Below, one piece after another: positions 20,601 to 28,665 of a DNA stretch of 64,000 nucleotides. Numbering within the stretch: position 1 is the stretch's first letter; each line of letters begins with the position of its first letter. Source of the DNA: Eubacterium sp. (GTDB lineage: Bacteria; Bacillota; Clostridia; Oscillospirales; Acutalibacteraceae); NCBI GenBank assembly GCA_017445905.1, contig JAFSRX010000070.1, forward strand, positions 25,654 through 89,653. Reading direction: 5' to 3'. Under the pieces are notes generated by a model. It saw only the letters and a program-made list of their open reading frames with translations. It made no database searches and was not told the origin of the DNA. The position numbers were made by a program, and so were the translations under genes.

Positions 20601-21082
20601 ATGCAGAAGGTTTAACAGTTGAGCAGAATGGCAATCAGCTTGTTTTAACAAGGACTGAAGATAAAGGATATATAACTCTTAACCTTAATGTTGTTGATGA
20701 TTATGACAGAGAATACAGCCTCGTCTATAACGTAACTATTGTAGAGCAGATAGTAAATGCAACTGATATTGTTTTAACTGCAAACGGCGAGGAAATTGGT
20801 TCAAACTACGCAGTTTCATGCTCAGGAAGCTATAGTAACTTCCCGGGACTGACCGTTGGCTATAATACTGTTCCTGCAAATGCGAATGCAGTTAGCAGTG
20901 TTTCATACAAAACCAGCTCCTCACTTTCACCGATTAAAATCAATTCATTAACAGGTGTTGTTAATCTCAGCGGTGCAAGCTCCTGGTTATCAAGCTACAG
21001 CGTAACTATAACCTGCACAGTTACAAATACAGACGGCTCAACAGTAACCAAATCATTTACTCTTAAAGTCACTAAGGCATAG
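14612..21082 (+). CDS. Giant secreted modular protein (Ig-like Big2 domains and FIVAR-like helical modules)
   Basis: This is a 2156-residue exoprotein. A signal peptide covers residues ~1-32 (cut after ...AFSAYA-DGG). The first half holds Ig-like domains of the Big2 type (repeated WSSSNPxIAxVDxxTGxI and TGxxTVTAS cores). From about 17,100 to the end there are roughly five repeats of ~250 residues, each a helical FIVAR-like segment (for example ALISSYESAG...YDKLEDAYNSLE) followed by one or two Ig-like domains (SSDxxVASVDxNGVISF...ITVTTxDGG). Such proteins are surface adhesins or enzyme scaffolds. Unusually there is no LPXTG signal, SLH or dockerin at the C-terminus, which simply ends in an Ig domain. 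The start is the ATG at 14612 with GAGGGTGAT upstream. The LRR/EF-hand exoprotein follows 12 bases later, so the two are probably co-transcribed. Confidence 0.85.
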   Translation: MKKSKGLCSIISVVTALSIMLTCVIPAFSAYADGGIYHNDEIQIYYQDSDTMVPDTDDEGNSYREVMVEGDKLQLTYKLIETGMPDGGSVYWYSDTPTLVNVDQTGLVRAFDSSKGAAIQTWIDSSVKTIPLIGGAIGSLIEGALFNDVVDLDSMDTDQIVSVLKIAFGNNSYADSVLDSLQNYLDSLNSIIHCQLKDAQGNVVCEDTVKIQVKKNEAWYANFLPNGTHITNKEEVSTTVAVGSTVQLTAITTPLRLHYGVNYSIRSSSIFNNGAEIATVDEDGFVTFTGTGTVTVTASPDSEDVLEGVKKMLIFIDGMLDSAEGMDTDAVADVLINYLGVNVSKTVLKGALDLMVAARQRTGGISEYLENSNGTLQTLANYALQFAYNDSITFTVIDPVPLEDFSLSGLSSVQEGSQIQLSVTDIVPETGDKNEVRWSSSNPNIAYVDEDTGIITGRDSGGSLSTSSQEVTINATSIENHISRSKTIKVTGKTGQYLSDIVIEGPDYIDTNEECDFTYTAYPSRTSSWDLTVKWGLVSGYDDEGNEIISWATGETPAADNFAEIDKNGHYTSIGNGTSTIVLEVKTGYDLSDGSFYEISSITKKHEISNSTPVKSIKLSPEKLSNSSTPDVKEVIVNGETTTFVTVKESTAAILYNKGIKVSAAVNPENAANANIIWHIDNDSFQFKNESTSAKSVEVRAKYGSESAASVNIWCESEDGNVKSDTITLVLTRNNAASNTIDGDEFEVARGKSLNVTHTMTFDGSLTANLYACDDAHWYSDNEKVLKVSDSSDGNAVITGVDVGYANLYCVSADGGLIDSKPVTVVADKDYLSNIVNLCDRTVIQKTDENKTLYSEYMKKLDKAYFVLYDYKMASQSTCNTYADNLLDVFNRIGAYVPVGGVSITSRRNEALAKPYVSVNVGTLSSYTSSTYDLNYALTPSNSMYSKIEWVSSSSAVSVDSSGVCRPTSNNACAAKITCNVFDYLGNVISDSVYIAFSKTPATGIELNTYSIEEGKFDETYTLGVTVLPNERFNSVSYSEVAFKSSDERVASVDENGVISFNRGGQCVITVTTIDGGFTAECNVNVVTNFNKLGALISSYESAGLQRTDYYPATYDAFAEVLEEAKEMVDEASASQDEADAMYDKLEDAYNSLEVYHYITSTELYLDGEKAADYYQEKVGLLTSYTSASQQINVRLYPYNGSYESIEWSSSNSDVTVSDSGLCKPASNKACYSTITCTVTDHFGNAFEDSVHVSFARNPVTSIELSTKEIFGDIDETAKLSYTISPSSANIKAVTFASDNEDVATVDASGNVTFVSTGAANITVTTCDGGFTDVCFVATKGDREALDEAVEAYKDINYLDYEYEYGIAFKEAYEAAVTSQTDYFLNQDQIDERVETLNSAYEALKEHPFIEIEEINLDYVGKNGYGTEKERGSVDERNSVSISFSNGYSNIFTTNTCAITASVYPENAMYSNLRIETVDSTRMRVQTSGATATCNATLRNGGIANLKFIYTDAYGRETSRTITVVMAEYTVTGINIEQDDFSVVATDGSAQLTANLSSGGSLSFSDIKWTSSDDETATVDSNGLVTFINDGEVTITARSVDGGYTDSVTITILADYSKLAEKVAEYAELIETTRGKFVYTNESLDVLEAAVNESAAIVEEATARQALVNENYDKLVAAYETLEKYVPCESITLGLSEDETSASVVNEGYIRLSNSSLNNKTIKLAVETSPARSRYEEISWESSNSNISVASDGTVTSNNSSSKAALITCTVTNYDGETHTNTIYVSFVRYGVTGISFSDNDVYGVSGATASISPSISYSSSWILSSSYVCNDCIWTSDNPEIATVDENGTVTFVSFGKATITATTMDGGYTASKDVYTTWDTTALNAAISEGSKIEYTDYAYSYGMDFKNKYESAVAVSKNYLASQGEIDSACELLMEAMSALEGHEFIKPNPAIMVNGESISNNASIPTDENNQVEINAYIVENAMIKSSSFTYSNAEGLTVEQNGNQLVLTRTEDKGYITLNLNVVDDYDREYSLVYNVTIVEQIVNATDIVLTANGEEIGSNYAVSCSGSYSNFPGLTVGYNTVPANANAVSSVSYKTSSSLSPIKINSLTGVVNLSGASSWLSSYSVTITCTVTNTDGSTVTKSFTLKVTKA

Positions 21083-21094
21083 GAGGGCGATATA

Positions 21095-22282
21095 ATGAAA
21101 TATAGATTTAAAAAGCATATGTCGCTTCTTCTTGCCGGGGCACTTGCTCTGAATATTGCGATTCTTTCAATAATGGCATACGCTTTTGACGATGTTGAAT
21201 TAAATGAGGATAACTTCCCCGACGCAAATTTCAGAGCGGCGATTGCTTTGATGTATGATATCGACAGCGACGGAATTCTGACAAGCAGGGAGAGAAGCAC
21301 TCAGACAATGACTGTTTCGGGTATGATTGAAATGCTTGCTTTTGAGCTTGACGTTGATGAGGATAGCCTTAAGGTAAATGATTTAAAGGGTATTGAATAC
21401 TTTGAAAACCTCAAAACCATAAGATGCAGCAGCATCGGAACAATTGAAAGCCTTGATGTTTCGTCTCTTTCAGCTCTTGAAGTTTTAACCTGCAACGATT
21501 TGGGATTGAAAAGCCTTGATGTCAGCGGAAATTCTGCTCTCAGAGAGCTTTCAGTCTGCTCAAATGAGATTGAAGAATTAAACCTTGATAGCAATGTTAA
21601 TTTAACAAGACTTCACTGCTACACTAATCCAAATCTAACAGAGCTTGATTTATCAAATCAAATTGCTTTAGCCGATTTAAGATGCGATTATTGTCATTTA
21701 TCAGAGCTTGATTTATCAAATAATGTTAATCTTGAATATATCAACTGCTCATATAACTATTTAACCAAGCTTGATTTAAGTAATAATACAAAGCTTGTTT
21801 CAGACGGAAGGGCAATAACAGAGTATAATATCGGTCATCAGCAAACAACAGCGTTTGTTCAGGTTAAAGATGGAATGATTGTTGTTCCAATGGATTTAGC
21901 AAACGGCAACGTTGCTTCAACAAGCCTTGACGTTAATGAGAATGTTTCTTTTGCAGACGGGTATTTCTTTACCGACGATTTTGATAATATGAAAAACGGT
22001 ATTGATTATTCATATAACACAGGAATTTCTGATACAGCATTTTTAACTGTTCACATTGACGTTATAGAAAACGAGCATGCATATGGTTTTGCCGATTTTG
22101 ATTTTGAAAGTAATGAAGCAATTATAAAATGCTTAATCTGCAAGGATGAATACCGCCTTGATTTCGAAGATGCAATTAATTCAAGAGAGAATGAAGATGA
22201 ATATAGTAGCTTCCTTGATGTTACTCAAGACGGAATAATCAATGCTAAGGACTTTGCAGCAATAATAAATGAATATAAATAA
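21095..22282 (+). CDS. Secreted LRR protein with EF-hand and C-terminal dockerin-like repeat
   Basis: A 395-residue protein with a signal peptide (cut near ...MAYA-FDD). An EF-hand-like calcium loop (DIDSDGILTSRE, ~50-61) is followed by leucine-rich repeats of the internalin-like kind (LDVSGNSALRELSVCSN, LDLSNNVNLEYINCSYN and similar, ~95-235) and a beta-rich region. The C-terminus ends in DVTQDGIINAKDFAAIINEY, a single dockerin type-I half-repeat. Calcium binding and protein binding are likely. A full dockerin has two such repeats, so cohesin binding is uncertain. It lies directly behind the giant exoprotein. Confidence 0.82.
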   Translation: MKYRFKKHMSLLLAGALALNIAILSIMAYAFDDVELNEDNFPDANFRAAIALMYDIDSDGILTSRERSTQTMTVSGMIEMLAFELDVDEDSLKVNDLKGIEYFENLKTIRCSSIGTIESLDVSSLSALEVLTCNDLGLKSLDVSGNSALRELSVCSNEIEELNLDSNVNLTRLHCYTNPNLTELDLSNQIALADLRCDYCHLSELDLSNNVNLEYINCSYNYLTKLDLSNNTKLVSDGRAITEYNIGHQQTTAFVQVKDGMIVVPMDLANGNVASTSLDVNENVSFADGYFFTDDFDNMKNGIDYSYNTGISDTAFLTVHIDVIENEHAYGFADFDFESNEAIIKCLICKDEYRLDFEDAINSRENEDEYSSFLDVTQDGIINAKDFAAIINEYK

Positions 22283-22289
22283 GCAAAAA

Positions 22290-22325
22290 AATAAAACCGC
22301 CGAGAATCGACGGTTTTGTTTTTTA
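22290..22325. terminator. Bidirectional terminator between the LRR exoprotein and rpmB
   Basis: Arms AAAACCG and CGGTTTT with an 11-base loop, A-rich before and GTTTTTTAC after, so it can work on both strands for the two convergent genes. Confidence 0.75.
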
Positions 22326-22330
22326 CTTAA

Positions 22331-22516
22331 TTAAGCTCTTTCAACCTTACCTGAACGAAGGCATCTTGTGCAAACATAGATTCTCTTTGGTGAGCCGTTA
22401 ACAATAGCCTTAACCTTTTTGATATTCGGCTTCCAGGTTCTGTTTGATCTTCTGTGTGAGTGAGATACCTTAATACCAAAGGACATTTCTTTTCCGCAGC
22501 ATTCACATTTAGCCAT
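22331..22516 (-). CDS. rpmB: 50S ribosomal protein L28
   Basis: A 61-residue protein, MAKCECCGKEMSFGIKVSHS..., with the L28 core SHRRSNRTWKPNIKKV. It keeps both cysteine pairs (C4/C7 and CTRC), the zinc-binding form of L28. An AAGGAGG site precedes the ATG. Monocistronic. Confidence 0.97.
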   Translation of the reverse strand: MAKCECCGKEMSFGIKVSHSHRRSNRTWKPNIKKVKAIVNGSPKRIYVCTRCLRSGKVERA

Positions 22517-22634
22517 TTGCGTACACCTCCTTAAATATAACGGATATATATTAACAGAAAGTTATAAAAAAAGCAAGTGTTTTTTTCATTTATTTTTTTA
22601 AGGCGAAAATTATTGTGCTTTTTAGTATATTTTC

Positions 22635-22663
22635 TTGATTTTAAATACAATATTTAGTATAAT
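22635..22663 (+). promoter_or_regulatory. Promoter of recA
   Basis: TTGATT (22635-22640) and TATAAT (22658-22663), spacing 17. I did not find a clear LexA box (GAAC-N4-GTTC type) next to it. Confidence 0.7.
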
Positions 22664-22699
22664 AAACAGGATATAAAATAAAGATACGGAGGAATAATT

Positions 22700-23833
22700 A
22701 TGGCAACTAATAAAAATGCATCAAACATAAATAACGATAAAAAAGTTGCACTTGATTCAGCTCTTAAGCAGATTGAAAAGCTCTATGGAGCCGGGGCAAT
22801 TATGCGTCTTGGAGAAAACAGCGGTCTGAAGGTTGACGCTATTTCAACCGGTTCGCTGACACTTGATATTGCAACTGGTATCGGAGGACTTCCAAAGGGA
22901 AGAATTATCGAGATTTTTGGCCCTGAATCATCGGGTAAAACAACTCTTGCTCTTCACTGCATTGCCCAAGCACAGAAGGAGGGCGGCGAGGCTGCCTTCA
23001 TTGATGCCGAGCATGCTCTTGATCCTGTTTATGCCGCTAATCTCGGCGTTGATGTTGACTCTCTTCTTGTTGCACAGCCCGATAACGGTGAACAAGCTCT
23101 TGAAATAACCGAGCAGCTCGTTAGAAGCGGCGCTATTGATATTATTGTTGTTGACTCAGTTGCGGCTTTGGTTCCAAGAAGTGAAATTGACGGTAATATG
23201 GGTGACTCCCATGTTGGTCTTCACGCAAGACTTATGTCTCAGGCATTACGAAAGCTTGCAGGTGCAATAAACAGATCGAATTGTATTATTATCTTTATCA
23301 ATCAGCTTCGTGAAAAAGTTGGCGTTATTTACGGTAATCCCGAGGTTACAACAGGTGGACGTGCGCTTAAATTCTATTCATCAATGAGAATTGATGTAAG
23401 AAAGAGCGAACAGATTAAAGCACCAGGAAATGAATTTGTCGGCTCTCACACAAAGGTTAAGATAGTTAAAAACAAGGTTGCGCCTCCGTTTAAGACTGCT
23501 GAATTTGATATTATGTACGGAACAGGTATCGACAGAGTTGGTGAGATTTGCGATCTTGCAGTTAACCTCGGAATTGTTAAAAAGAGCGGCTCCTGGTTCT
23601 CATATGGTGACCAGAGATTCCAGGGTAAGGATAAGCTCAAAGAATTAATTAAAACTGAGCCGGAATTCGGAGAAGAAATTGAAAACAAGGTTCTTGCTCT
23701 TATGAACAATAACGGTGAAGCTGTTAAGGACGAAGCTCCTGAAATCAGCGAACCTGTTGCTAAAGCTCCGATTTCTCAAACAAGAGCAGATGCAAAAGCA
23801 AAGTTTGATATTGAAATTGACGACGAAGACTGA
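22700..23833 (+). CDS. recA: Recombinase RecA
   Basis: RecA is the DNA strand-exchange protein and SOS co-protease. The 377-residue protein has Walker [10 protein letters not shown] (~72-80), [10 protein letters not shown], the L1 region [20 protein letters not shown]2 [19 protein letters not shown] and an acidic C-terminal tail. It is complete, with no intein. It heads the operon recA-recX-rimO-pgsA. Confidence 0.98.
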   Translation: MATNKNASNINNDKKVALDSALKQIEKLYGAGAIMRLGENSGLKVDAISTGSLTLDIATGIGGLPKGRIIEIFGPESSGKTTLALHCIAQAQKEGGEAAFIDAEHALDPVYAANLGVDVDSLLVAQPDNGEQALEITEQLVRSGAIDIIVVDSVAALVPRSEIDGNMGDSHVGLHARLMSQALRKLAGAINRSNCIIIFINQLREKVGVIYGNPEVTTGGRALKFYSSMRIDVRKSEQIKAPGNEFVGSHTKVKIVKNKVAPPFKTAEFDIMYGTGIDRVGEICDLAVNLGIVKKSGSWFSYGDQRFQGKDKLKELIKTEPEFGEEIENKVLALMNNNGEAVKDEAPEISEPVAKAPISQTRADAKAKFDIEIDDED

Positions 23834-23835
23834 TA

Positions 23836-24447
23836 ATGAAAATTTCGTATAAAAACGGACGGGGAAACAAAATTCATCTCTTCATTGACGGTGAATATCG
23901 GATAACAACAACTTCTGACTTTTTTGCTGAAAACTACTATAAAGAAAACAGCGAAATTGATGATGAAGAATGGTCCGAACTTGTTGATAAGATTAATTAT
24001 TCAAAGGCTGTTGGAAAATGCTATGATTTATTATCCAGAAGAGCGCATTCCGTTAAAGAACTCAGAGATAAACTTATTAAGTCATTCGACAGAGAAACTG
24101 CTGATAAAGCGATAGATTTAATGCTTGAATACGGTTATCTGAATGATGAAGAGTATGCCAAAGAGCTTTTTACATACCTTTGCGAAAACAAGAAGCTGTC
24201 CGAAAGATTTATTGTTCTTGAAATGAATAAAAGAGGAATTTCAAACGAAATAACTCAAAGTTTAATTTGTGATGCCGACATTGATAATGTCGGCACTGCA
24301 TTTGATGTAATAAATTCAAAATACCTAAATAAACTTAATCAGGAGGGCGGAAGACAAAAGGTTATTGCCGCAATGTCAAGAAAAGGTTTTTCATATTCTG
24401 ACATTGTTTCTGCACTCGAAAGAATAGAAAACTATGATGAATTTTAA
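23836..24447 (+). CDS. recX: RecA regulator RecX
   Basis: RecX binds and modulates RecA filaments. The 203-residue protein has three-helix repeats typical of the family (CYDLLSRRAHSVKELRDKL, GYLNDEEYAKELF, AAMSRKGFSYSDIVSALE). It starts 2 bases after the recA stop and overlaps the rimO start by 14 bases, so the genes are tightly coupled. Confidence 0.93.
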   Translation: MKISYKNGRGNKIHLFIDGEYRITTTSDFFAENYYKENSEIDDEEWSELVDKINYSKAVGKCYDLLSRRAHSVKELRDKLIKSFDRETADKAIDLMLEYGYLNDEEYAKELFTYLCENKKLSERFIVLEMNKRGISNEITQSLICDADIDNVGTAFDVINSKYLNKLNQEGGRQKVIAAMSRKGFSYSDIVSALERIENYDEF

Positions 24448-25759
24448 AGCGGGAATGATTTCGCTCGGCTGTCCGAAAAATCAGGTTGACGGTGAAATCA
24501 TTCTTTCCAAACTCAAAAAAGCAGGTTTTGATATTGTTTCAAATATTGAAGATAGTGATGTTATGATTATTAATACCTGCGGTTTTATTGAAAGCGCAAA
24601 ACAGGAGGCTATTGAAGCGATTCTTGAAGTGGCTGAATATAAAAATGCAGGTCTTATTAAAGCAATAGTTGTAACGGGTTGTCTTGCTGAGCGTTATCAG
24701 GATGAGGTTTTAAAGGAAATGCCTGAGGTTGATGCAGTTGTTGGTATTGGTGCTAACTCAGATATTGTTAAAACCTGTCAGAAAGCGCTTGTCGGAATTA
24801 AAACATCTCAATTTCCAAATAAATGCTATCTTCCTCTTAGCGATGAAAGGCTTATTTCAACGCCTTCTCATTGGGCTTATTTAAAGATTTCTGACGGATG
24901 TGATAACAGATGCTCCTATTGCGCAATTCCGTCAATAAGGGGTAAGTTTCGCTCCAGAGAAATGGAAGATATTCTTAATGAAGCAAAAACACTTGCGTCT
25001 TATGGAGTTAAAGAAATAATACTCATCGCTCAGGATACTACAAAGTACGGTCAGGATTTATACGGTGAATATAAACTTGATGTTCTTCTAAAAGAGCTTG
25101 TAAAAATTGATGGAATAAAGTGGATAAGGCTTTATTATTGTTATCCTGAAAGAATAACGGATTCGCTTATTGATGTAATTTCCAATGAAGATAAGATTTG
25201 TAAATATATTGATATACCGCTTCAGCATGCTGATAAAGAGGTCCTTCATAATATGAATAGGCTGGGGGACTCTGAAAGTTATAAATTGCTGATAGAAAAA
25301 ATGAGGAAGAAAATTCCCGATTTAGCTTTAAGAACAACATTTATGGTGGGTTTTCCCGGTGAAACTGAAAAGCAATTTGAAAACCTCTGCAATTTTGTAA
25401 TCGATATTCATTTTGATAAAATGGGAAGTTTTACCTTTTCTCCCGAAGAAGATACTCCCGCTTTTGATATGGATAACCAGATTGACGAAGATATTAAATT
25501 AAGACGTCAGGAAATCCTTATGGATGAGCAATATACAATAACCGAGCAAATCAATAAATCAAAGATTAATAAAATATACCAGGTAATTATTGATGAGTTT
25601 AACGGTGAAAGCTATATTGGCAGAGCATATTTTGATTCTCCTGAAATTGACAGCGGTATTATTGTATATTCTGATAAAGAACTGAAAATCGGTGAATTTT
25701 ACGATGTTAAAATAACTGATTTTGACGGATATGACTTAAAAGGGAAGTGTTTGAATTGA
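24434..25759 (+). CDS. rimO: Ribosomal protein S12 methylthiotransferase RimO
   Basis: RimO is a radical-SAM enzyme that methylthiolates an Asp of ribosomal protein S12. The 441-residue protein has the N-terminal UPF0004 cysteines (SLGCPKNQVDGE, NTCGFI, TGCLAERY), the radical-SAM motif CDNRCSYC with SIRGKFRSR, and a C-terminal TRAM domain. Two adjacent ATG codons (24434, 24437) are possible starts; both fall inside the end of recX. Confidence 0.95.
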   Translation: MMNFKAGMISLGCPKNQVDGEIILSKLKKAGFDIVSNIEDSDVMIINTCGFIESAKQEAIEAILEVAEYKNAGLIKAIVVTGCLAERYQDEVLKEMPEVDAVVGIGANSDIVKTCQKALVGIKTSQFPNKCYLPLSDERLISTPSHWAYLKISDGCDNRCSYCAIPSIRGKFRSREMEDILNEAKTLASYGVKEIILIAQDTTKYGQDLYGEYKLDVLLKELVKIDGIKWIRLYYCYPERITDSLIDVISNEDKICKYIDIPLQHADKEVLHNMNRLGDSESYKLLIEKMRKKIPDLALRTTFMVGFPGETEKQFENLCNFVIDIHFDKMGSFTFSPEEDTPAFDMDNQIDEDIKLRRQEILMDEQYTITEQINKSKINKIYQVIIDEFNGESYIGRAYFDSPEIDSGIIVYSDKELKIGEFYDVKITDFDGYDLKGKCLN

Positions 25760-26340
25760 ATTTACCAAATAAGCTGACTGTGTTCAGATTTGCCTGTGTT
25801 CCGTTTTTATTCTTAAGCGCACTTATTGAGTTCAGATATCATTGGACTGTTACGCTTATAATCTATTTTATAGCTTGTATGAGCGACAAGGCAGACGGAA
25901 TAATTGCAAGAAAAAGAGGGTTAGTTACCGACTTCGGTAAATTAATGGACCCGCTTTCAGATAAGTCACTTGTACTTGCTGCATTTTTGATTCTTATGAA
26001 TCTTGGCTGGCATACTGATATTGTTATTATGATTATGATGGCAAGAGAATTTCTTGTTGCAGGAATGAGGATGGCTGCAATTAATGAAGGCGAGGTTATC
26101 GCTGCTAACGGTTTTGGTAAAGCAAAAACGTTTCTTCAGATGTCAACAACCGGTCTTGCATTTTTATTTCTTTCAATTCTTGAAAAAGACGGCGAGATTG
26201 TTATATCAACTACGCCAACAACTGCTCCAAGTTGGTTATTCGTTTTCTGCACAGTGTCCTTTTGGATTGATGCACTGGTAACTTTGCTTAGCGGTTTAAA
26301 ATATGCAAAGGATGGCTGGCATCTTATTAAAACAAAATAA
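25756..26340 (+). CDS. pgsA: CDP-diacylglycerol-glycerol-3-phosphate 3-phosphatidyltransferase
   Basis: The enzyme makes phosphatidylglycerol phosphate, the first committed step to phosphatidylglycerol and cardiolipin. It is a membrane protein with several hydrophobic helices and the CDP-alcohol phosphotransferase signature DG-x2-AR-x8-G-x3-D-x3-D (DGIIARKRGLVTDFGKLMD, then SDK). The start chosen is TTG at 25756, which overlaps the rimO TGA and gives the family-like MNLPNKLTVFR; a GTG at 25747 is the alternative. It closes the recA operon. Confidence 0.93.
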   Translation: MNLPNKLTVFRFACVPFLFLSALIEFRYHWTVTLIIYFIACMSDKADGIIARKRGLVTDFGKLMDPLSDKSLVLAAFLILMNLGWHTDIVIMIMMAREFLVAGMRMAAINEGEVIAANGFGKAKTFLQMSTTGLAFLFLSILEKDGEIVISTTPTTAPSWLFVFCTVSFWIDALVTLLSGLKYAKDGWHLIKTK

Positions 26341-26343
26341 CTG

Positions 26344-26371
26344 TTGCAAAAATTTTATAAATGTATATAAT
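26344..26371 (+). promoter_or_regulatory. Promoter of the cysE-cysS T-box leader
   Basis: TTGCAA (26344-26349) and TATAAT (26366-26371), spacing 16, just upstream of the T-box stem I. Confidence 0.65.
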
Positions 26372-26397
26372 ATAAGTAGTTAATATCTAAATGCTTT

Positions 26398-26611
26398 GAT
26401 TAGGAGAAGTAGCCGATAAACAAGGTATTAAAGAGAGCGGGTTGTTTGCTGAAAAATCCGCATATTTTGGCGGTGAAATGCACCTATGAGCTTCTTGGAG
26501 GAAATTAAGTATTCCGAGACGGTCGCCCCGTTACAGGCTTTGAGTATAAACAGGAGTGGAACCGCAGTAACTATTGCCTCCGTCGATTGATTTCGGCGGA
26601 GTTATTTTTTT
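26398..26611 (+). ncRNA. T-box leader, cysteine-specific
   Basis: This tRNA-sensing leader reads through its terminator when uncharged tRNA-Cys is bound. Stem I begins near GATTAGGAGAAGTAG. A specifier-like GAAATGCACC carries TGC (Cys) at 26479-26481. The T-box core appears as GGAGTGGAACCGCAG (26553-26567), a little off the usual AGGGTGGNACCGCG. A terminator (arms CTCCG/CGGAG, then TTATTTTTTT) ends at 26611. The downstream genes cysE and cysS agree with a Cys specificity. Only the boundaries are approximate. Confidence 0.9.
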
Positions 26612-26623
26612 GAAAGGTGATTT

Positions 26624-27280
26624 ATGAGTTTTATATCAGACTACAGAGAGGACGTTAAAAGCTTTTTAGAACACGATCCCGCCGCATCAAGTGCATTCGA
26701 GGTTGTAACGCTTTACCCTGGTTTTAAGGCACTCAGAAGTCATAGAAAAGCTAATTGGTTTTTCAGACATAATATGAAGCTTATTGCAAGGGCAATTAGC
26801 CAACGATGTGCTCACAAAACAGGAATTGAAATACATCCCGGTGCAACAATAGGCAGAAGGGTTTGTATTGACCACGGAACAGGAATTGTAATCGGCGAAA
26901 CAACTGAAGTAGGGAACGACTGTATTATTTATCAGGGCGTTACCCTTGGAGGTACAGGTAAGGATACCGGTAAACGTCATCCAACCATCGGAAACGGTGT
27001 TCTTGTAGGCGCAGGAGCTAAGGTTTTAGGACCTATTAATATCGGAAACAATGTTAAGATTGCCGCAGGTGCAGTTGTTGTTAAAGATGTTGAGGATAAC
27101 AGCACAGTTGTCGGCGTTCCGGGAAGAATAGTTAGAATCGACGGTGAGAAGGTAGATGATCTTGACCAGATACATCTTCCTGACCCTGTTATGAACGCAA
27201 TAAGAGATAACGCTATTCTTATCAGTGATCTCAGCAAAAGAATTGAAAAACTGGAGGAAAAAGAAAATGAGAGTATTTAA
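26624..27280 (+). CDS. cysE: Serine O-acetyltransferase
   Basis: The enzyme acetylates L-serine with acetyl-CoA, the first step of cysteine synthesis. The 218-residue protein has an N-terminal helical part and a left-handed beta-helix of hexapeptide repeats (GIEIHPGATIGRR, IDHGTGIVIGET, GVTLGGTGKDTGKRHP, GAGAKVLGPINIG). The GAAAGGTGA site precedes the ATG. It is controlled by the Cys T-box and overlaps cysS by 14 bases. Confidence 0.96.
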   Translation: MSFISDYREDVKSFLEHDPAASSAFEVVTLYPGFKALRSHRKANWFFRHNMKLIARAISQRCAHKTGIEIHPGATIGRRVCIDHGTGIVIGETTEVGNDCIIYQGVTLGGTGKDTGKRHPTIGNGVLVGAGAKVLGPINIGNNVKIAAGAVVVKDVEDNSTVVGVPGRIVRIDGEKVDDLDQIHLPDPVMNAIRDNAILISDLSKRIEKLEEKENESI

Positions 27281-28661
27281 TACATTATCAAGAACAAAGG
27301 AAGAATTTGTTCCTATCAGCGAAAATGAAGTTAAGATTTATGCTTGCGGACCGACTGTATATAATTTTATTCATATCGGCAACGCAAGACCGCTTTGTGT
27401 TTTTGATGTTTTGAGAAAATATCTTGAATATAGGGGATACAATGTTAAATTTGTTCAGAATTTTACCGATGTTGACGATAAAATAATCAGAAGAGCAAAC
27501 GAAGAGGGACTTAGTTTTTCTGAGGTTTCTGAAAAGTATATTAATGAATTCTGGACTGACGCTAAGGGGCTTAACTTCAAGGAAGCAACTTATCACCCGA
27601 AAGCAACTGAAAATATTGAAGAAATAATTGAAATTATCAAAACTCTGATTGAAAAGGGCTATGCATACGAGGCTAACGGTGATGTTTATTACCGCGCATT
27701 GAAATTTAAAGGATATGGAAAGCTTTCTCATCAGCCGATAGACGACCTTCAGAGCGGAGCGAGAATTGCAGTTGATGATTTAAAAGAAAACCCTCTTGAT
27801 TTCGCTTTATGGAAAGCTGCAAAAGAGGGCGAGCCTTATTGGGATTCGCCTTGGGGCAAAGGACGTCCAGGTTGGCATATCGAATGCAGCGCAATGAACA
27901 GAAAATATCTTGGAAAAACTATTGATATCCATTGCGGCGGTCAGGATTTAGTCTTCCCTCATCATGAAAATGAGATTGCTCAAAGTGAAGCTGCAAACGA
28001 CGCTCCTTTCTCAAATTACTGGATGCATAACGGATATATTAATGTTGATAATGTTAAAATGAGCAAGTCCCTCGGTAACTTTAAAACAGTTAGAGAAATT
28101 GCAGATGTTTATGGATATGAGGTTATTAGATATTTTCTTATTTCCTCTCATTACCGTTCACCGATTAACTATTCTCTTGAAATTATTGAACAGTGTAAAT
28201 CAGCACTGGAAAGGCTTTATACCTGCAGAGAATCACTCTATTTTGCTATAAAAAATGCAAGGGACGATGTTGCTGACGATGAAGAACTTATTAAGCTTAT
28301 CGACTCAAGAAAATATCAATTTATAACAGCAATGGACGATGACCTTAACACCGCTGACGGACTTGCTGCAATATTTGACTTGGTTAAGGACATTAATACC
28401 AAGATTCTTGAAAAAGAAGTTTCAAAGAATGTTTGCGAGAGAGCAGCAAAAATCTTTGACGAGCTTTGCGGTGTTCTCGGAATTCTTTATAACAGAAAGA
28501 ATAACGATCTTGATTCTGAAATTGAAGAGCTTATTGAGCAAAGACAAACTGCTCGTAAGAATAAAGACTGGGCAACCGCCGACAAAATCAGAGATGATTT
28601 GAAGGCAAGAGGAATTATATTAAAAGACACACCCAACGGTGTAACATGGACAAAGGAGTAA
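27267..28661 (+). CDS. cysS: Cysteinyl-tRNA synthetase
   Basis: Class I synthetase of 464 residues with the HIGH motif as HIGNARP, KMSKS as KMSKSLGN, and zinc ligands including CGPTVY and the [11 protein letters not shown] segment. The start is the ATG at 27267, which has GGAGG eight to ten bases upstream and gives the family-like [14 protein letters not shown]; the frame is open further back only because it overlaps cysE. Confidence 0.97.
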   Translation: MRVFNTLSRTKEEFVPISENEVKIYACGPTVYNFIHIGNARPLCVFDVLRKYLEYRGYNVKFVQNFTDVDDKIIRRANEEGLSFSEVSEKYINEFWTDAKGLNFKEATYHPKATENIEEIIEIIKTLIEKGYAYEANGDVYYRALKFKGYGKLSHQPIDDLQSGARIAVDDLKENPLDFALWKAAKEGEPYWDSPWGKGRPGWHIECSAMNRKYLGKTIDIHCGGQDLVFPHHENEIAQSEAANDAPFSNYWMHNGYINVDNVKMSKSLGNFKTVREIADVYGYEVIRYFLISSHYRSPINYSLEIIEQCKSALERLYTCRESLYFAIKNARDDVADDEELIKLIDSRKYQFITAMDDDLNTADGLAAIFDLVKDINTKILEKEVSKNVCERAAKIFDELCGVLGILYNRKNNDLDSEIEELIEQRQTARKNKDWATADKIRDDLKARGIILKDTPNGVTWTKE

Positions 28662-28665
28662 AATT

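Noticed and set aside
14612-21082. Repeats in the exoprotein gene as a CRISPR-like or DNA-level tandem array
   Set aside because: The repeats are protein modules of ~250 residues with diverged DNA, in one open frame; no short regular repeat-spacer pattern exists anywhere in the window.
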